Source: Mugil cephalus
Taxonomy: Eukaryota > Chordata > Actinopteri > Mugiliformes > Mugilidae
Length of the DNA stretch: 64,000 nucleotides
Reading direction: 5' to 3'
NCBI RefSeq assembly: GCF_022458985.1
Contig: NC_061776.1
Coordinates: forward strand, 10,992,591 to 11,056,590
Each line of letters opens with the position of its first letter. The stretch's first letter is position 1. The translations under genes and the position numbers were made by a program. This document shows, piece by piece, positions 33,312 to 47,215 of the stretch. A model generated the notes under the pieces. The model was not told where the DNA came from and did not search any database. It worked only from the letters and a program-made list of their open reading frames with translations.

Positions 33312-36300
33312 GTGAGTTAAATATTTATTTATCTTCGTTAACTTAACAGCGAGCTGCACTGGATCCCTCCCACTGATGTTAGCCAGTAGCCTTGTTTGTG
33401 AAAATGTAGCAGTCAACGCGGCGTTTCTTTCTCGTTATCGGTCTCCGATGTTTTTTTTTGCCTCTGTACGTAATGTCAACCATGAAGGCTAACACCATGC
33501 TAGCACGGTTAGCATCGTTACGATAGCGGCCTAGGCTAATGTCAGCCGTTTACACGTCAGCTGCCTGGTGACAGGTTTACCTGTGTTTTTCTCCATCGAC
33601 TATCCCAGCGGGGCATTTTAATCACACCCAATATCACATTATCTGCCCTACGTGTGTATCCAGTGTGAACCGAACCTCGTGTTTGTGTAAAATGTGTCTA
33701 AGCTGCTTGTTACAGGCTCAGACTGAGGCCAGCTCAACATTAGCCCACTAGCATATGTGTCTAATTAGGTTTATTTTTACCTTTTTGCCATAAACATACA
33801 CGGAGCTGTTTTGAAGCTACCTCCCGTGCTACTTGGCTAATAACACACACACACTAAGGTAGTTTCTCAGATAATAAATCCCAGTTTTTGTCGTTAGTGT
33901 AATTCATAGAGGTTTAAACACCGGGTTTTGGTGATAGTGGTAGTTGAAGCTACGTTCAAGTCGAGCCAGACAAGTATAAACACCGACTTTAGCACCAACC
34001 CCGTATAAACAACTATATGTATTAGTATAACATTAGCCATTTGAGGTTTGGTGCTAATATGTTGTTAATTATTATCCTGTTGTTTCTGGCACACTTATTC
34101 TCCCATTTCTGGTTTATTGACACCTGTAAAACAGTTATGATGTATCAGTAATATAATCAATATACCCGGAAGCATCATATTTCTTTCAACAACAGGGTAA
34201 AATAGTCTATTTGCTATCATAGTCTATTCATTTTTGGTCATATAGATGGTGGATGTGGTGATTGAACTAAATTAGGCGGCTGGCAAAAGAGTGTTGTGCT
34301 TGTTATACAGTGAGGCATCAGTACTAGTTATGTAATCAGTTGGACAGTAATGGAAATCTATATGAAGACACATTGTTGTGAACACAATGCAGGCTGTTGT
34401 TTTCTCTAAGTAATTGTCATGGCATCCTGAATAGACCATGTTGGCCCTAAACATCTCCACGTCTGACACGACGGGGCTCTGCTCCAATCAAGCTCTTTGT
34501 CCGTAGCATTGTTGGTCCTTTCGGCGGATACAGCCATTAAAGTTCGACTTTACACATCGAGCCACGGCAAATAGGAGAGTAATTTCATCATTTTAGTGGA
34601 GAGGAAGTTGCAACATCCATACGACAAATTGTTCCCCATTTTATCAGTGCGGTAGGTGGTGTGGTTAAAGACGCGCAGTGGAATAAAGTTGGTGGGAGTT
34701 TTTCTGATTTGCTCCCCAAGCGGGCCTCTCGTCTGGTTTTCTGCGATGTCTTTCCACCCTCCACATGGGGAGACGATAAACCAAATGAGCCAGTGAACTA
34801 GCAGCTAGTGTCTTTTAAATTGACCCGTGATTATCACACCTCAGTGTGTTTTCTTGCGGAAATCCTGCTCAGCATCCTCCCTCACAAGTTCTTTTCACTT
34901 TAAAGATTTCTATAGGCCTCAACAGTGAGGCGACTTCATCTTAGGCAAGTCAGATACTACGGACGTATATTTGTGTTTTGCTCATCACAGATATAGGTCT
35001 ATATTTTTAGTACGGCCTAGTAAACCACAGCACTAAATATATCACCGGTTAAATTAATGTGCATAAACTTAACTTAAACTTTTCTTTTGTTAATGAGCTT
35101 CAAATGATATTTTTTTAAAATATGGGTCTTAGGAAATTGGCAACCCGCTAACGTGACGTAGCACTGCTATGAATATCTTGGTGAAATGAAACATCTTGAT
35201 TGGCATTATGCTCCTCTACTTGTAATTAACGCTGTTGATAATCAGAAGCAGATTGTACAGATGTCATGTTAACAGCTCAACCATGTTGTCTCACTCTCAT
35301 TAATGACTTAATCCGCTCATAATTACTCTAAATGATAGAGCCACACTGCTCGACATACTATTAATTTAGATTTCTATACCGCACATGCATTGCGAAAGGC
35401 TTAAAGTGTAACATGGCCATTGAGGTCGAAAACAAGCAGTGGCAGAAACAAAGTGACTTTATATTTAGAGTCTCTCTGTACGTTCTTCAGTAGAAAACGG
35501 TTTCCGTTATAATTTTTTTCATAATTGTCTGCAGTTAACGCACATTAATTGCAGTTTGCAACTTCAGGTTATGAATCATTTGAATTCCTCTTACTCACTA
35601 ACTCCGTTCATCGGTCGAGTATTTAAATTTGATATTTGTACATAAAGTAGTAGTTTTACACAGAAAATCTACTAATATGTTAGACAGCTTGTGCAATATT
35701 TCCCTTACTGCAGATGAAAATCCTTACCAAGAAAGTTTCACATTCACACACATTAGGCAAATGGTCTCTTGAAATGGATCCCAAGTAAAAGGTTTGATCT
35801 GTTAATGTGTTGCCATCAACAGGCACTTTGCATGTTGACATCTCTCTGTTTCTCCGCTAACCATTTTTTCCGGCTCTGTCTCCATCCAGCCTCAGGGAAT
35901 CGGTGAGCCCAGTGTTTACCATGCTGTGGTGGTCATCTTCCTGGAGTTTTTCGCTTGGGGTCTCCTCACCACCCCGATGCTCACGGTAAGCACGGACAAA
36001 CACGGTAGTGTAATCTGACAACGCACACTGTGATATATCTATCCCCCCTTTTTCTTCCTTGAAAACCCGGCCAAAGAGCGGCTTTTCCCTCCTCCCGAAC
36101 CATCAGTGCCTGATGAATAATTGAACTGTTAATCAATGCAGCGAGGCTGTGGGCCACGTCGTTTTGTTTTCTGTGCGTGAGTGTTGGCAGATGTTTTGCC
36201 AGGCGCTAATGAACTGAGAAATATGAAAAGGGCATCAAACTGTGGCATTGTTTGAGCGTCCGTTCTTTGTTGGAGAGGCTTATCAGGGGTCACCGGTTTG

Positions 36301-39300
36301 TGGTGTCAGCCCACAGCGCAGATGCTGGCCGGGCAAACCACCACGCACAATTCACCTGGGTGCATAGCGCGTTGTTAAAGCATTTAAAGCAGCATCATCT
36401 ACAAGAATTTCACTTTAAAAAAGATGGATTGAATAGTTTTCATTCTCCTCACTGTTGCTTTAAAGTAAACTCTACATTTACTGCATTCCTTTTTTTTTTT
36501 TACTTGTTCTTTGAACGTGAACGATGTTCGGGAGAAACTGGTATCTCATCTCAAACAAATGATGAGTAAACATCTGTGAGCCACATGATGTGAACCAGAC
36601 GGGCTTACGCAACACGTTCTCTCAACAATCTCCCGTCTGAAGAGGTGCTCGTACGCGTAACTGTTAAGCGTTAATTACTGGGGGTTTGTTGCCCTCGCGA
36701 TCTCCGGGCGGAGGCAGGATTAGCATTTCGGACTAATCAGGGGCCTGCCCGGAGATGAGAGGGACTGCTTCACTGCTCCCGGTGAGCGCGCTGCTTCATT
36801 AGTACCCAGCAGCAACAGTCTTCGCTGAGCATTCAAAGTCTGTGTGTGTGTTGGGCAACTGACTCCCAGAGGAAGGATTCTTCTCTGCGCCGCGAGCTTT
36901 TCCCTACGTGCCCCTGAACAATAACCAGATCCTGTTGTCGAGTGCCAGCTCCACATGTCCCGAATCGAACCAAAGCTTTGTGCTCCCACGCCGGTGTCAA
37001 TGACACTTGCTTACGCGCGGTACCTGCTGCACGCTGACGTAATGGACTTTGAACTCAAATTTGTGTGGATTTTAGCTATCACGATACCCATGAATCATTT
37101 TCTCTTCCGCATGTCCACAAACATAAAGCATTACACCAACACGGCCTCGCTTCACCGGGGTTCTTTGTGTCCCGTTTCTCGGGCCGCAGCTATAAACAGA
37201 GCATAGACACAACACGCAGTCTGTCTGTATTTTGGTTTACTGTGTTTATGATAAAATACGCTCGCTAACCAGTTCATTAGGAACTCATTAAAATAACAGA
37301 GAGCTGTTTGATTCAACTGGAGGTAATAATATTAATGTGTGTAGTGTTGAACTGACACATGTTTCTCTGCATTATAACAAACACAAAGGGGGATTAGTGC
37401 AGGACTATTATATTAGTAGACATCTCAGTGGTCTATCTTTTATTTGGCAATTGAATTTGCATTTATTTCAACGATCCACATAGCAACCGTTTTATTGGGT
37501 AAATATTTTTTGGTGTAACCCTGTGTCCAGCTGTATGCGCTATAACGCATTTTACATATCTGCTGACATTTTATTACAAGGTTCCTAAATGCACCTGCAG
37601 AACATCTGTCGCATTTACCTGGAGAATAACGTGTTTTGCAAAAGCATTTTGTCGTCCAGTCTCTTACCGCGAACGACCGTAACAGCACTTAAAGCGGACC
37701 AGAACCGGGGTTCCGGCTCCATTGGTTTTGGAAAGTATTTGGGTCACTTGACTGCTTAAACAGATGAGTGCGGGCTTATCTGTCGGGCGTAAACAAAACA
37801 ACGCTGAGTTTACAGTCTTTCCCCCCCGCTGATGAATTAGTTGGTGCTGAAACATGTTCGGGAGAACTCCTGTGAGAGCGGAGCGAATCCAAGCTTCGAA
37901 TCGCTCGGGATCATCTGAAACGAGGCGTCTTCGGCCTTTTTAACCACTGCGCGTGTATAAATTTAACAGGATTTAGCGCTGCCATGAGGAATGTCAACCA
38001 TGTTTATCTGTAGAGTTATATTGACCTTTAAATAAATCATGTTGCAGCGACCAGGCCTTAGTCACAAAGCACTATTTACAGGTGGTTGCTGTTTGAATGT
38101 TGGTTTGTTTTTGTTTCAGCATTGTTTTAAAATTATTTCTACAATGTGGCAGCACTTGTTTTGCCTTGTAGCTGTAGGTCAACACCTATGTCACTGTTTC
38201 CAGCCTTATTATCGACTTCATCTGGCTTTATCTGTGTTTGCTCTGCAGGTATTACGCCAGACATTCCCCCAACACACATTCCTGATGAATGGACTTATTC
38301 ATGGAGTGAAGGTAAGAGACCACACGCGGACAGGACGACTTTCTTCTGTGTGTCCTCGTTATCATCAAGGCGATATGAACGCAAATCGACCGAGCGCGTT
38401 CCCAGGTGCTGTTGTGTTGTCTTTTTATTCACAGCTTGCAAAGTGGTTTCACGGCCGATTAATATGAAACGCGTTTATTTGTCTTCTCACACAAAGATGT
38501 ACACAACGGCACACCTGTGACGGTGATAGCGGCCGTTACTAACGTCCTTCTTCAGCGCTGGTTTGTCTCGCTTCTGTTTGCTCATGGAAGATTTGCAGAG
38601 CGTGTGAGCTCTTGTTCAGTGACGCCCCGCTCACAACTAACGCAGCTATGTGAAAACACCTGCAGGCTGCCCGGTAACTGTGGCAGGTTTCCCCCAGCGA
38701 GCCCACCCTGGCAGCAGTCAGTCAGATTAGAGAGGAGGAGGTGGGGGCGCTGTCTGCAGAGAGGTTGCAAGTCGACTTTTGTTCCCTTCTGTGATCAACA
38801 GGAAATGACTGATTATGACGATTACGTGTCAATGCAAAAAAATAAAAATAAAAAATTTAAAAAACGCACGGCGAGAGAATAATATTGTGGTTGCAAACGC
38901 TCAACAAGTTTCTCCTGTCATCTGAGGAACAATGTTTAAAGATCAACATGTGTCTGTACACGTTCCATTTACCTCGGAGGGTAAGAGTTTTAAAAAAATG
39001 CTTGATATAACATTAAACTAAATTTAGGCTATTTAAGATTGCCAATTAAAATAAAAACTACATAAATAAATCAACATATAACCTGAACCAACGCATGAGT
39101 TTTTTCATTTACAGTGATGACCACGAAAGAAATTTATAAAAAATGTCCAAAGTTTCAATTGTTTAATGTGAATGTAGAAGAAAATACACTGTGGTGTTTC
39201 GCGCTGCTTTGGTTGAAGCAGGCTAATGTTTTTAGCCATTGTTGGTGTGACACAGGCTTGTAGTTCCCATATTTCAACACATAAAAAAATTTAAATTTCA

Positions 39301-42300
39301 CTATGACAGCGTTTCAACATTTGTATGTTGAAAAATACTGTCTGCACGACCAATTTAACGCAACAAAAAGTAATCAGAAGTGCTATTAAAGCAGGGTATC
39401 CGCAAGGCCTTAAAATGTCTAAAATTCTCTTAAAATCCCATAAAATGTCTTAAATACGATTTTGAAAGGTCTTAAAAATGTGTTAAAAATGTAACGCTGT
39501 TACTTTTATTTAAGGCAAATCTCGCTTTTAAATGTTAAATTTTTGAAGACGCTATAATGTAACTACAAAAAGTAACTAAAGTGCCGGTGCAGCTCGGTCA
39601 GAATTTATCGAACACAACCAGCGAGCTAGCATGCTGTGAACGCACCGCGGTGTGTTAGAGCGGAGCAGTGGAGAAAAGTTGATTATAACCCCTCAGCATC
39701 ACTTGAGTTTTCTTTGGCCAAGTTGTGCTAATACAACACTTATCAATGAAATAACAGGCTAACTGCTCAGACTGTGAGCTGAATATTATCCTTAACATTA
39801 TGAGCTGTTACGTACAGTAACGCTAGTTATACATTCAAAGCTGTGGTTGCCGTGACTGAGGAGCAGCTAATCAATTAACACTGAGTTCTGAACAAACATT
39901 AGTTCACAATAAAGAGGCTTCTTTTGTTTTTAAGTTAGGTTTAGCATTTTGTAATCCAATGTGAAAGAACTGTGAATAAATTCATACATTTTGCAAGTAA
40001 TCCCAGACTTCCTTTTTGCCAGTATGGATGTGAAGTGGGTCTTAAATTGTATTCATTATGGTCTTAAAAAAAGTCTTAGAAAGTCTCAAGTTTGACTTGT
40101 TGGAATCTGCAGAGACCTTGTAAACAGAATATTACAGGAGCTTCTAATTACTCTTTACACATGGAGGCGGCCGTCGTGGCGTAGTGAGGATTCTACGGAT
40201 TTCTGAGCAGGAAATCCGACTTCAAGGGGGCGTTCCAGTCAAAAATTCCAGGAGAATTTCCAAGAAATTTCCGAGTACGAAAGGAACGCACCATTTGTTT
40301 CCCGGTGGCTGTTAAAGTTTCAGCTTCAGTTCATGGTTTTAATAATTGCAACTTTTTAAAAAACCGTTGACTGTGTCCCTGTGAATTTATGGGTTGTAAA
40401 TTCTGCCGGGTGACTCGTGCTGCTCTGACATAACCTCCGTCTCTCTTCCTCCTCACGCTCCAGGGCCTGTTATCGTTTCTGAGTGCTCCTCTGATCGGAG
40501 CCTTGTCGGACGTATGGGGACGCAAGTCCTTCTTGCTGCTAACTGTCTTCTTCACATGTGCGCCCATTCCCCTGATGAAGATCAGCCCATGGTGAGTGAA
40601 AATACGGGCTGCAAGTCTATTTCAACAACAGAATAAAGGACATAAATGATGAATTTTCATTATCAAACAAATACTTGGTTAAGGTTTTTTAGTTTGTCTG
40701 AGTTCTCAGGAGGAACTGTCGTCTGCTTTCAGGTGGTACTTTGCCGTCATCTCCATGTCTGGTGTCTTTGCCGTCACCTTCTCTGTGATCTTTGCTTACG
40801 TGGCGGACATCACGCAAGAGCATGAGAGGAGCACAGCATACGGTTTGGTGAGGACACTACTCGGTTCAACACACGACAAAGTTCTTTATTAAAGAGCATT
40901 TTGATTGAAAGGAGCCGTCGGTCACTTACTTATTATTTCCCCCTCCCCCTCAGGTGTCGGCTACTTTTGCAGCCAGCCTGGTTACCAGCCCGGCCATCGG
41001 GGCCTACCTGTCCGTGGCCTACGGCGACACCTTGGTGGTCATCTTGGCCACGGCCATCGCCCTGCTTGACATCTGCTTCATCCTGGTGGCCGTGCCAGAG
41101 TCGCTGCCGGAGAAGATGAGGCCAGCGTCATGGGGAGCTCCCATCTCCTGGGAGCAGGCGGATCCCTTCGCTGTGAGTTGAACCAAATGCTCTTTGTTGA
41201 CCGGTGTCGGCCCGTTATTTTGATATGTGTTACGTTAGGTCGCTTTGTCAGCCGTTAGTCTGGTTTAAACAAAAAGGGTCATGGTTTAAGGTTCAGGGAT
41301 TTAGTTTTTACTTCATATGAAGTTTCATATGAATGTTTTCCGTTGTAGCAAACAGCCTGATGTTGCAACGTAGTGATTCATTGTCAGAATTTAAAAGCAA
41401 TCAAGTTCTTCATTTTTAAATTACCTCTGAGGGTTAATAAATTCTAAAGGAAGTTTATCTTTGTTGCGTTTCTTATTTGAGTGATCATGTATCTGATCAG
41501 ATTTTAATCTTCAGTCGTGCCGCCACTGTCATTACAGTCCAAAGTTTGTCTTAAACTAAGGTACTTAGCAGAACTGAAACAACTGAACCGAAACAGAATT
41601 TTTATATTATAAATTGTTTTTCTTTGAAAGATACACAACTGAATGTCTTCACATAAATAATAAAAATACTTTTTCGCAGAACAAGAAGTCGGCAACCGTC
41701 GTTATTTTAGTGGCCAGTAAAAACAGGAGGAATAAATGACAATGAACAAAATAAACTGTGACTCAAACCCAGACCAACTTGACAAACACGTCAGATTAAT
41801 GCAGAGTTGATATGAGTTCCACCCTCCGTATTTAAAGAGAGTTATATTGGTATAGATACAGTGAATTTAAAGCTTTCTTCACTGTCCTACTTAAGATGTT
41901 GGAGGACTTTGGACACCGGCGCTGTTGCTGCTGCTGTTGTTGTTGTTGCTTAAGGTTTATTGAATAAAGGGAACTTGATTATGTCTCGTGCTTGTGCGTT
42001 GAACAAACTCTTCTTCTGTGTTTCAGTCTCTGCGTAAAGTGGGCCAGGACTCCACGGTGCTGCTCATATGTATCACAGTGTTTCTCTCCTACCTCCCCGA
42101 GGCCGGCCAGTATTCCAGCTTCTTCCTCTATCTCAAACAGGTAATGCACATCTAAAAAAAAAAAAAAAAGCTATGTTGTTTGGATACACCTTATACCATT
42201 CAGCCTTAACATTGTGACCATCTGGTCCTGGTATCTTTATTATCGTTATTATCATGGGCGGGTGAGATATTTTTAGGCAGCAAGTGAACATTTTGTTTGA

Positions 42301-45300
42301 CGTGGGACAAATTGGGAAGGCCGGTCCAACTGGGTCACAGCTTCTCCAGAGCTGCAGCTGTTGTGGGTTGTTCCTGGTCTGCACCTATCAACAGTGGTCC
42401 AAAGAAGGAACCGCGGTAAACCAGTGACAGAGTTATGGGCGGCCGTGGCTCAGTGATGCATGAGGAGACGAACGCTTCCATGGAGTTCAGAAGAGCCACT
42501 GGGAGAGGAAATAGCTGCAAAAAGTTAATGTTGTTTACTTGGGCAACGTTTGGCACCGGGATGCAAAGACCCTCATTCCCTCGTTGCTGTTGGGGTGGGG
42601 TTAGTCTGCAACAATGTCCAGGTGGTAGTAAGTAGAGGGACGGGGGTATCGTTGAGGTTTTATCTGGTGCCAAAATGGTAGTTTTGAAACGGTGCTGGTG
42701 CTTAAAGAATGGAAAACATACAAACTTTGTCCACGCCTTTTATTAGTCAGGTTTCAGCAAACTCCAATGATGAATAATGACTCTACTCTATTTTATAATT
42801 TTTTTAACCGTATTATTTGCAATTCCATATTGATTGCAGATAATACACAGGTTCAGATATTCATTACTTAACATAAACATAGCTGACTTGTATGTGTGTG
42901 TATGTAATTGACAAATAAAGAAAATAGTTTTAACTTTACACATAGCTAAATGTATTTGGGAAATTAAAGAAATTTAAATTTGTGGGAGAAAATTTAAAAA
43001 AATTATATATAAAAAAATATCTAATCAATCAAAGATTTTGCGACCTCCCTTCGGTACCTCTGTGACCCCCTGTTAAAGACCTATATGGCGTTATGTGGGG
43101 TCTTGCAGGCTATCAAAGACGGTGCATTTCTCAACCTTTAAAAACTGAAGCACCAAAATCACCTAAATGCCCAGGACTCATGTTTCCCAGAAGAACATCA
43201 CATTGTAATGAGATGATCAATATTATTCACATCACCAGCTGGTGGTTTTAATCTTGTGGCTGTTTGGTTTTAGCCTACTGTATTTCTTTTATTTTAAGTT
43301 TAATTTGTGAACTATGAGACAGTTTTCACACTTGTTCCGTTTGTGTAGCTCAATGAAAGCTCAGGGAATAAATCCCAGTTTTAGCTGAGGGGGAAAACTG
43401 TCGAGCACACGCTCCCACGGACGTTGCTCCAGGACTGGATGAGCAGGTTTGCTGAGCAGCCTGTTTAGGTGCCAAGAATAAGCCGTTAGACGTCTCAACA
43501 ATAGGCAACCGCAGGAAAACCGATATGTTTTTTTGCGCACATGTAGCCAAAAGTAGACGTCTTCGGTCATTACGCTGTGGTAGCATCTGGGAGCGGCTTC
43601 GAGCTGAGGAGGCGTGACCTCCTTCTTGGAACTGAGGATTGTTCAGTTTGTGTAAACAGTTCTAAGATGAACTAGTCGGGCAGGTCTGTCCCACGCGGGC
43701 CCCCGCTACTACTACTACTACTACTACTAGTAGTTTTGGATCGTTGGGATAACGTTACTCACCACGCCTTGTGGCTCTTTTACACCCACTTGCTCTCATA
43801 TATCTGTACATGTTCATTGTCATAAATTAAACACACCTGTGCTCCGAGGATAGAAGCAGATAAAGGGGCAGCACATTTAGCCCAAATACACCAGCAGGAT
43901 AACGGGGAATCGGTTTTCCATGAGTAAATGTTTACAAAAGACTACAAACAAACCCCCTTCTTGCATTGTGTCAGGTGTGAAACGAGTGAAGGCTTTGTGT
44001 TGGGATATATCGTCTGAGCGTCGTGTCCTGACTTGTAACTCCCTCTCGCCCCCAGGTAATAGGCTTCTCCTCTGAGACGGTCGCCGCCTTCATCGCCGTT
44101 GTGGGGATCCTCTCAATACTAGCTCAGGTACTTGATAAGTAAATAATTGTTTTGCATTTAATTAACATGTAAAATTGAGACTTAACCTCCTGAAACCATA
44201 CGTCCACGTATGAGGACATAAAGTTTTAGGTCTGTGGGAGCTTCTTCTGCTGCATTTAAAACTAATTTTAGTGAATTCGTTCTACAGCCAATTGGGACAA
44301 AAGTGCAAAACTGTGCAAAACCTCATCAAATTTTGCAGTTGAAACTTATTTATTCATAAGCATGAATAACTTCTGTAGTTTAATATGACTCGCAAACATA
44401 ACAAATTCTATCAATAGTAACAAGCTATAACTTCGCTAATTAGCAAATACCTATTAATTATTTGCTGTTCTGTCTTTGCTCAGTCATGTTCAGTTTTATA
44501 ATTTGTTACATATTGGTAAATTTATTGTATTATACAGTGAAATAATCCTCATGTCCACATATGAGGACGTACTTGTTTCAAAAAGGCTACTTCCTGTTCA
44601 AAGGTGTTGCTTAGTTTTTATACTTCTTAGGTCCTAATAATCCCAAATACCTTGGAGAAATTAAAAATGTGCACCAAACTAAAGCTCAGGTCTCAGGAGG
44701 TTAATGTTTTTATTTTTTTGTCGTAGCTAATCATTTTTGTGAGTCTTTCAATTTCAAGCTAATTAGTTTCAGTCATGTTTTGTTCTATAAAATGTGAAGT
44801 GTTGTGAAGAATGTACCCTCACGGTGTCAACTTGTGTATGTAATTTATTTTATTATGTTTTTAGAACCATGTGCACATACGCTAATCAGTGTCAACAACA
44901 TGAATAGATTTAGCACCAGATTTAGCAGAAAGTTCATTTTCAATTGTAGTCCAAAATAAAAATACAAAACAACATTCAACACAAACCCACAGGACGTACA
45001 AAACGCCAGGCTACAAGCATTGCACAAAACACACAAACACAGTCTGTAAAGTGCAGGTTAGCCAACTGTAAATACACACCACTCCTAATTAGAATGGTTT
45101 AAGGGTGTTTGCAGTCATTCATGCCTAAATAAAGTGCCTATACTGTAAAAATACAAATACAATCACCCATTCACACAAAGAAAATAGTGACAATAAAAAC
45201 AAAATAAAATTGGTAATTAAAATAATTACAGCAGGATCAAAACGTGACTGATACCAATTAACTTATTCTTTCTGTTATTAATAAATTGTGATTTTATGTC

Positions 45301-47148
45301 AAACGGACAGAAGTCGGTTGAATTGTGTCGTTTCATTAAATGATTTGTTTGTTTCTCGTTAGACGGTGGTGTTGGGGATCCTGATGCGCTCCATAGGGAA
45401 TAAGAACACAATCCTGCTGGGCCTCGGCTTCCAGATCCTCCAGCTGGCGTGGTACGGCTTCGGCTCTCAGCCCTGGTCAGTAACCTGCTCCCTTTTTTCT
45501 AGATTTTAACTTTATTTATTCATCCCGGCCGTACTGGAGGGAAAACGCAACCAGTTCTGACCTGTCACAGGTCATTTACATTCCTTTTTGATTCTATTTA
45601 ATCGTTACTGCACTTCCCCCACTGGTAAACACAGTGTTTCCATGAAGTTCAGATTCAAAAGTTTGGGTACACCTCACCCTCGATTTAATCATTCATTTAA
45701 TACAGTCTCAAACAAAGGAGGAAGTTTGGTTTTGACTAATCATTTCCTGCGGAGTGTTGCAAAAGCACAGTCAGCAAATATTTAACAGGTTAAGCAACAT
45801 GTTTATCTGTCCTTATTTCACTTAGAAAAAAAAATATATATATAAAAAACACCTTTATTTACTCTTATGTTATCATTATAATTTACTCCTTATCTTCCGA
45901 GAGCTTGATCACATCTATTTGTAAAGTCAAACGTACTCTACTGAGCGGTTCTAGCTTGATATTAAACACAGATGCTGTACGTATATTTTTAAAAATGACA
46001 TAATGTATAAAATAATGTGCGTCTGTACGGAAGCCCTGAGCGGTCATTCATCCACACATATTATTTCCTCCATTTTCCAGTGATAACGAGTTTAATTTGC
46101 TCTGTTTTCTCGAGTTCTCTGCATATTTAATTAGAGAGAGTTCCGTCATACGTGACTGACCGATGCATTTAACACTGATGTTAGTAATAATGTAGTAATA
46201 ACAATAATAATAAGCCGTTTGTTTTGTCCGTTAATGTTTTCTAGATAACGATAAAGTTTCTGGAGATCTCGAGAAGACAAAACCTGTTTTCCCCAAGATA
46301 AATAAATATATATCGCGATGTCAAGAAAACTTAACATGGGAAATTAACATGCGTGTGAATGCATGACCGCTTGGGGCTTCCGTACATCTGTGCTGTTGTG
46401 CACTAGAATTCATTATTTTCTGTCGCTGTTATTTCACTGCCCTGACGAACCACTAGAGGGAAGTATAGCCCCAAGCAATGGTGTCGTTGAGTCTATTTAA
46501 TGGCAACTAAATATTTATATTGAAATTATTTTTCAGCATAAACAAAACCGCAAATGTGTCACCACTTTGGAAACTACAGTTAAAAGCTTGACCCTTGAAA
46601 ATGAAAAGCAGTACAGTTAATATTTGCTTTTTTAAATTTGCTCAAACCTGTGAATACAAAGAATGGTTATAAAACAAACCGACAACAATACATGTAAGTC
46701 GCGCTATCGCTTTCATTTCTGGTGAAGTGAGATCATAGCAGCTTGAGTTTCTCTCTCGTTGTTTTGGCCCGGAGGAGGAGGAGGCCAGCCACCATAATAT
46801 CTATTGATTGTGAAAGAAAACATTCGCAACATGTCTCCTCGCTGCTCCTCTCTCCTTTGTACAAACCCCCGGAAATCGAGTTAAACAAAGGTTAAGTTGC
46901 CCAAATTTTATATATTAAGGGGAGACTCCTGTCCTGATCCGCGGAGACGGGTAAAGAACAGACTTGTTTACGTCCAGCGTCTCTACCCCCGAAACAATCC
47001 AAATAAACACGACCTGATTCGAAGCTTTGACGTTTTGCATCTTTTCTAAATATTTTTCATCCTAATAACCTTTAGCCGACCTTCGAAGGTATCTGTAAAT
47101 CCAGCTTTTCAAAGGTTAAATCGGATTTAGTTTGTATCCCTAACACGT

Positions 47149-47215
<67 letters not shown>

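Larger units (their letters stand above)
42141..44055 (+). other. MFSD14 gene intron 7
   Basis: Largely filled by a Tc1/mariner relic (42195-43268) with a hAT-like fragment inside it, plus an (ACT)n repeat at 43707-43729. No exon is seen. Confidence 0.65.

Noticed and set aside
38039..38467. 142-codon ORF across MFSD14 coding exon 3
   Set aside because: Intron sequence read through the exon; true exon is only 38249-38311 between canonical splice sites.
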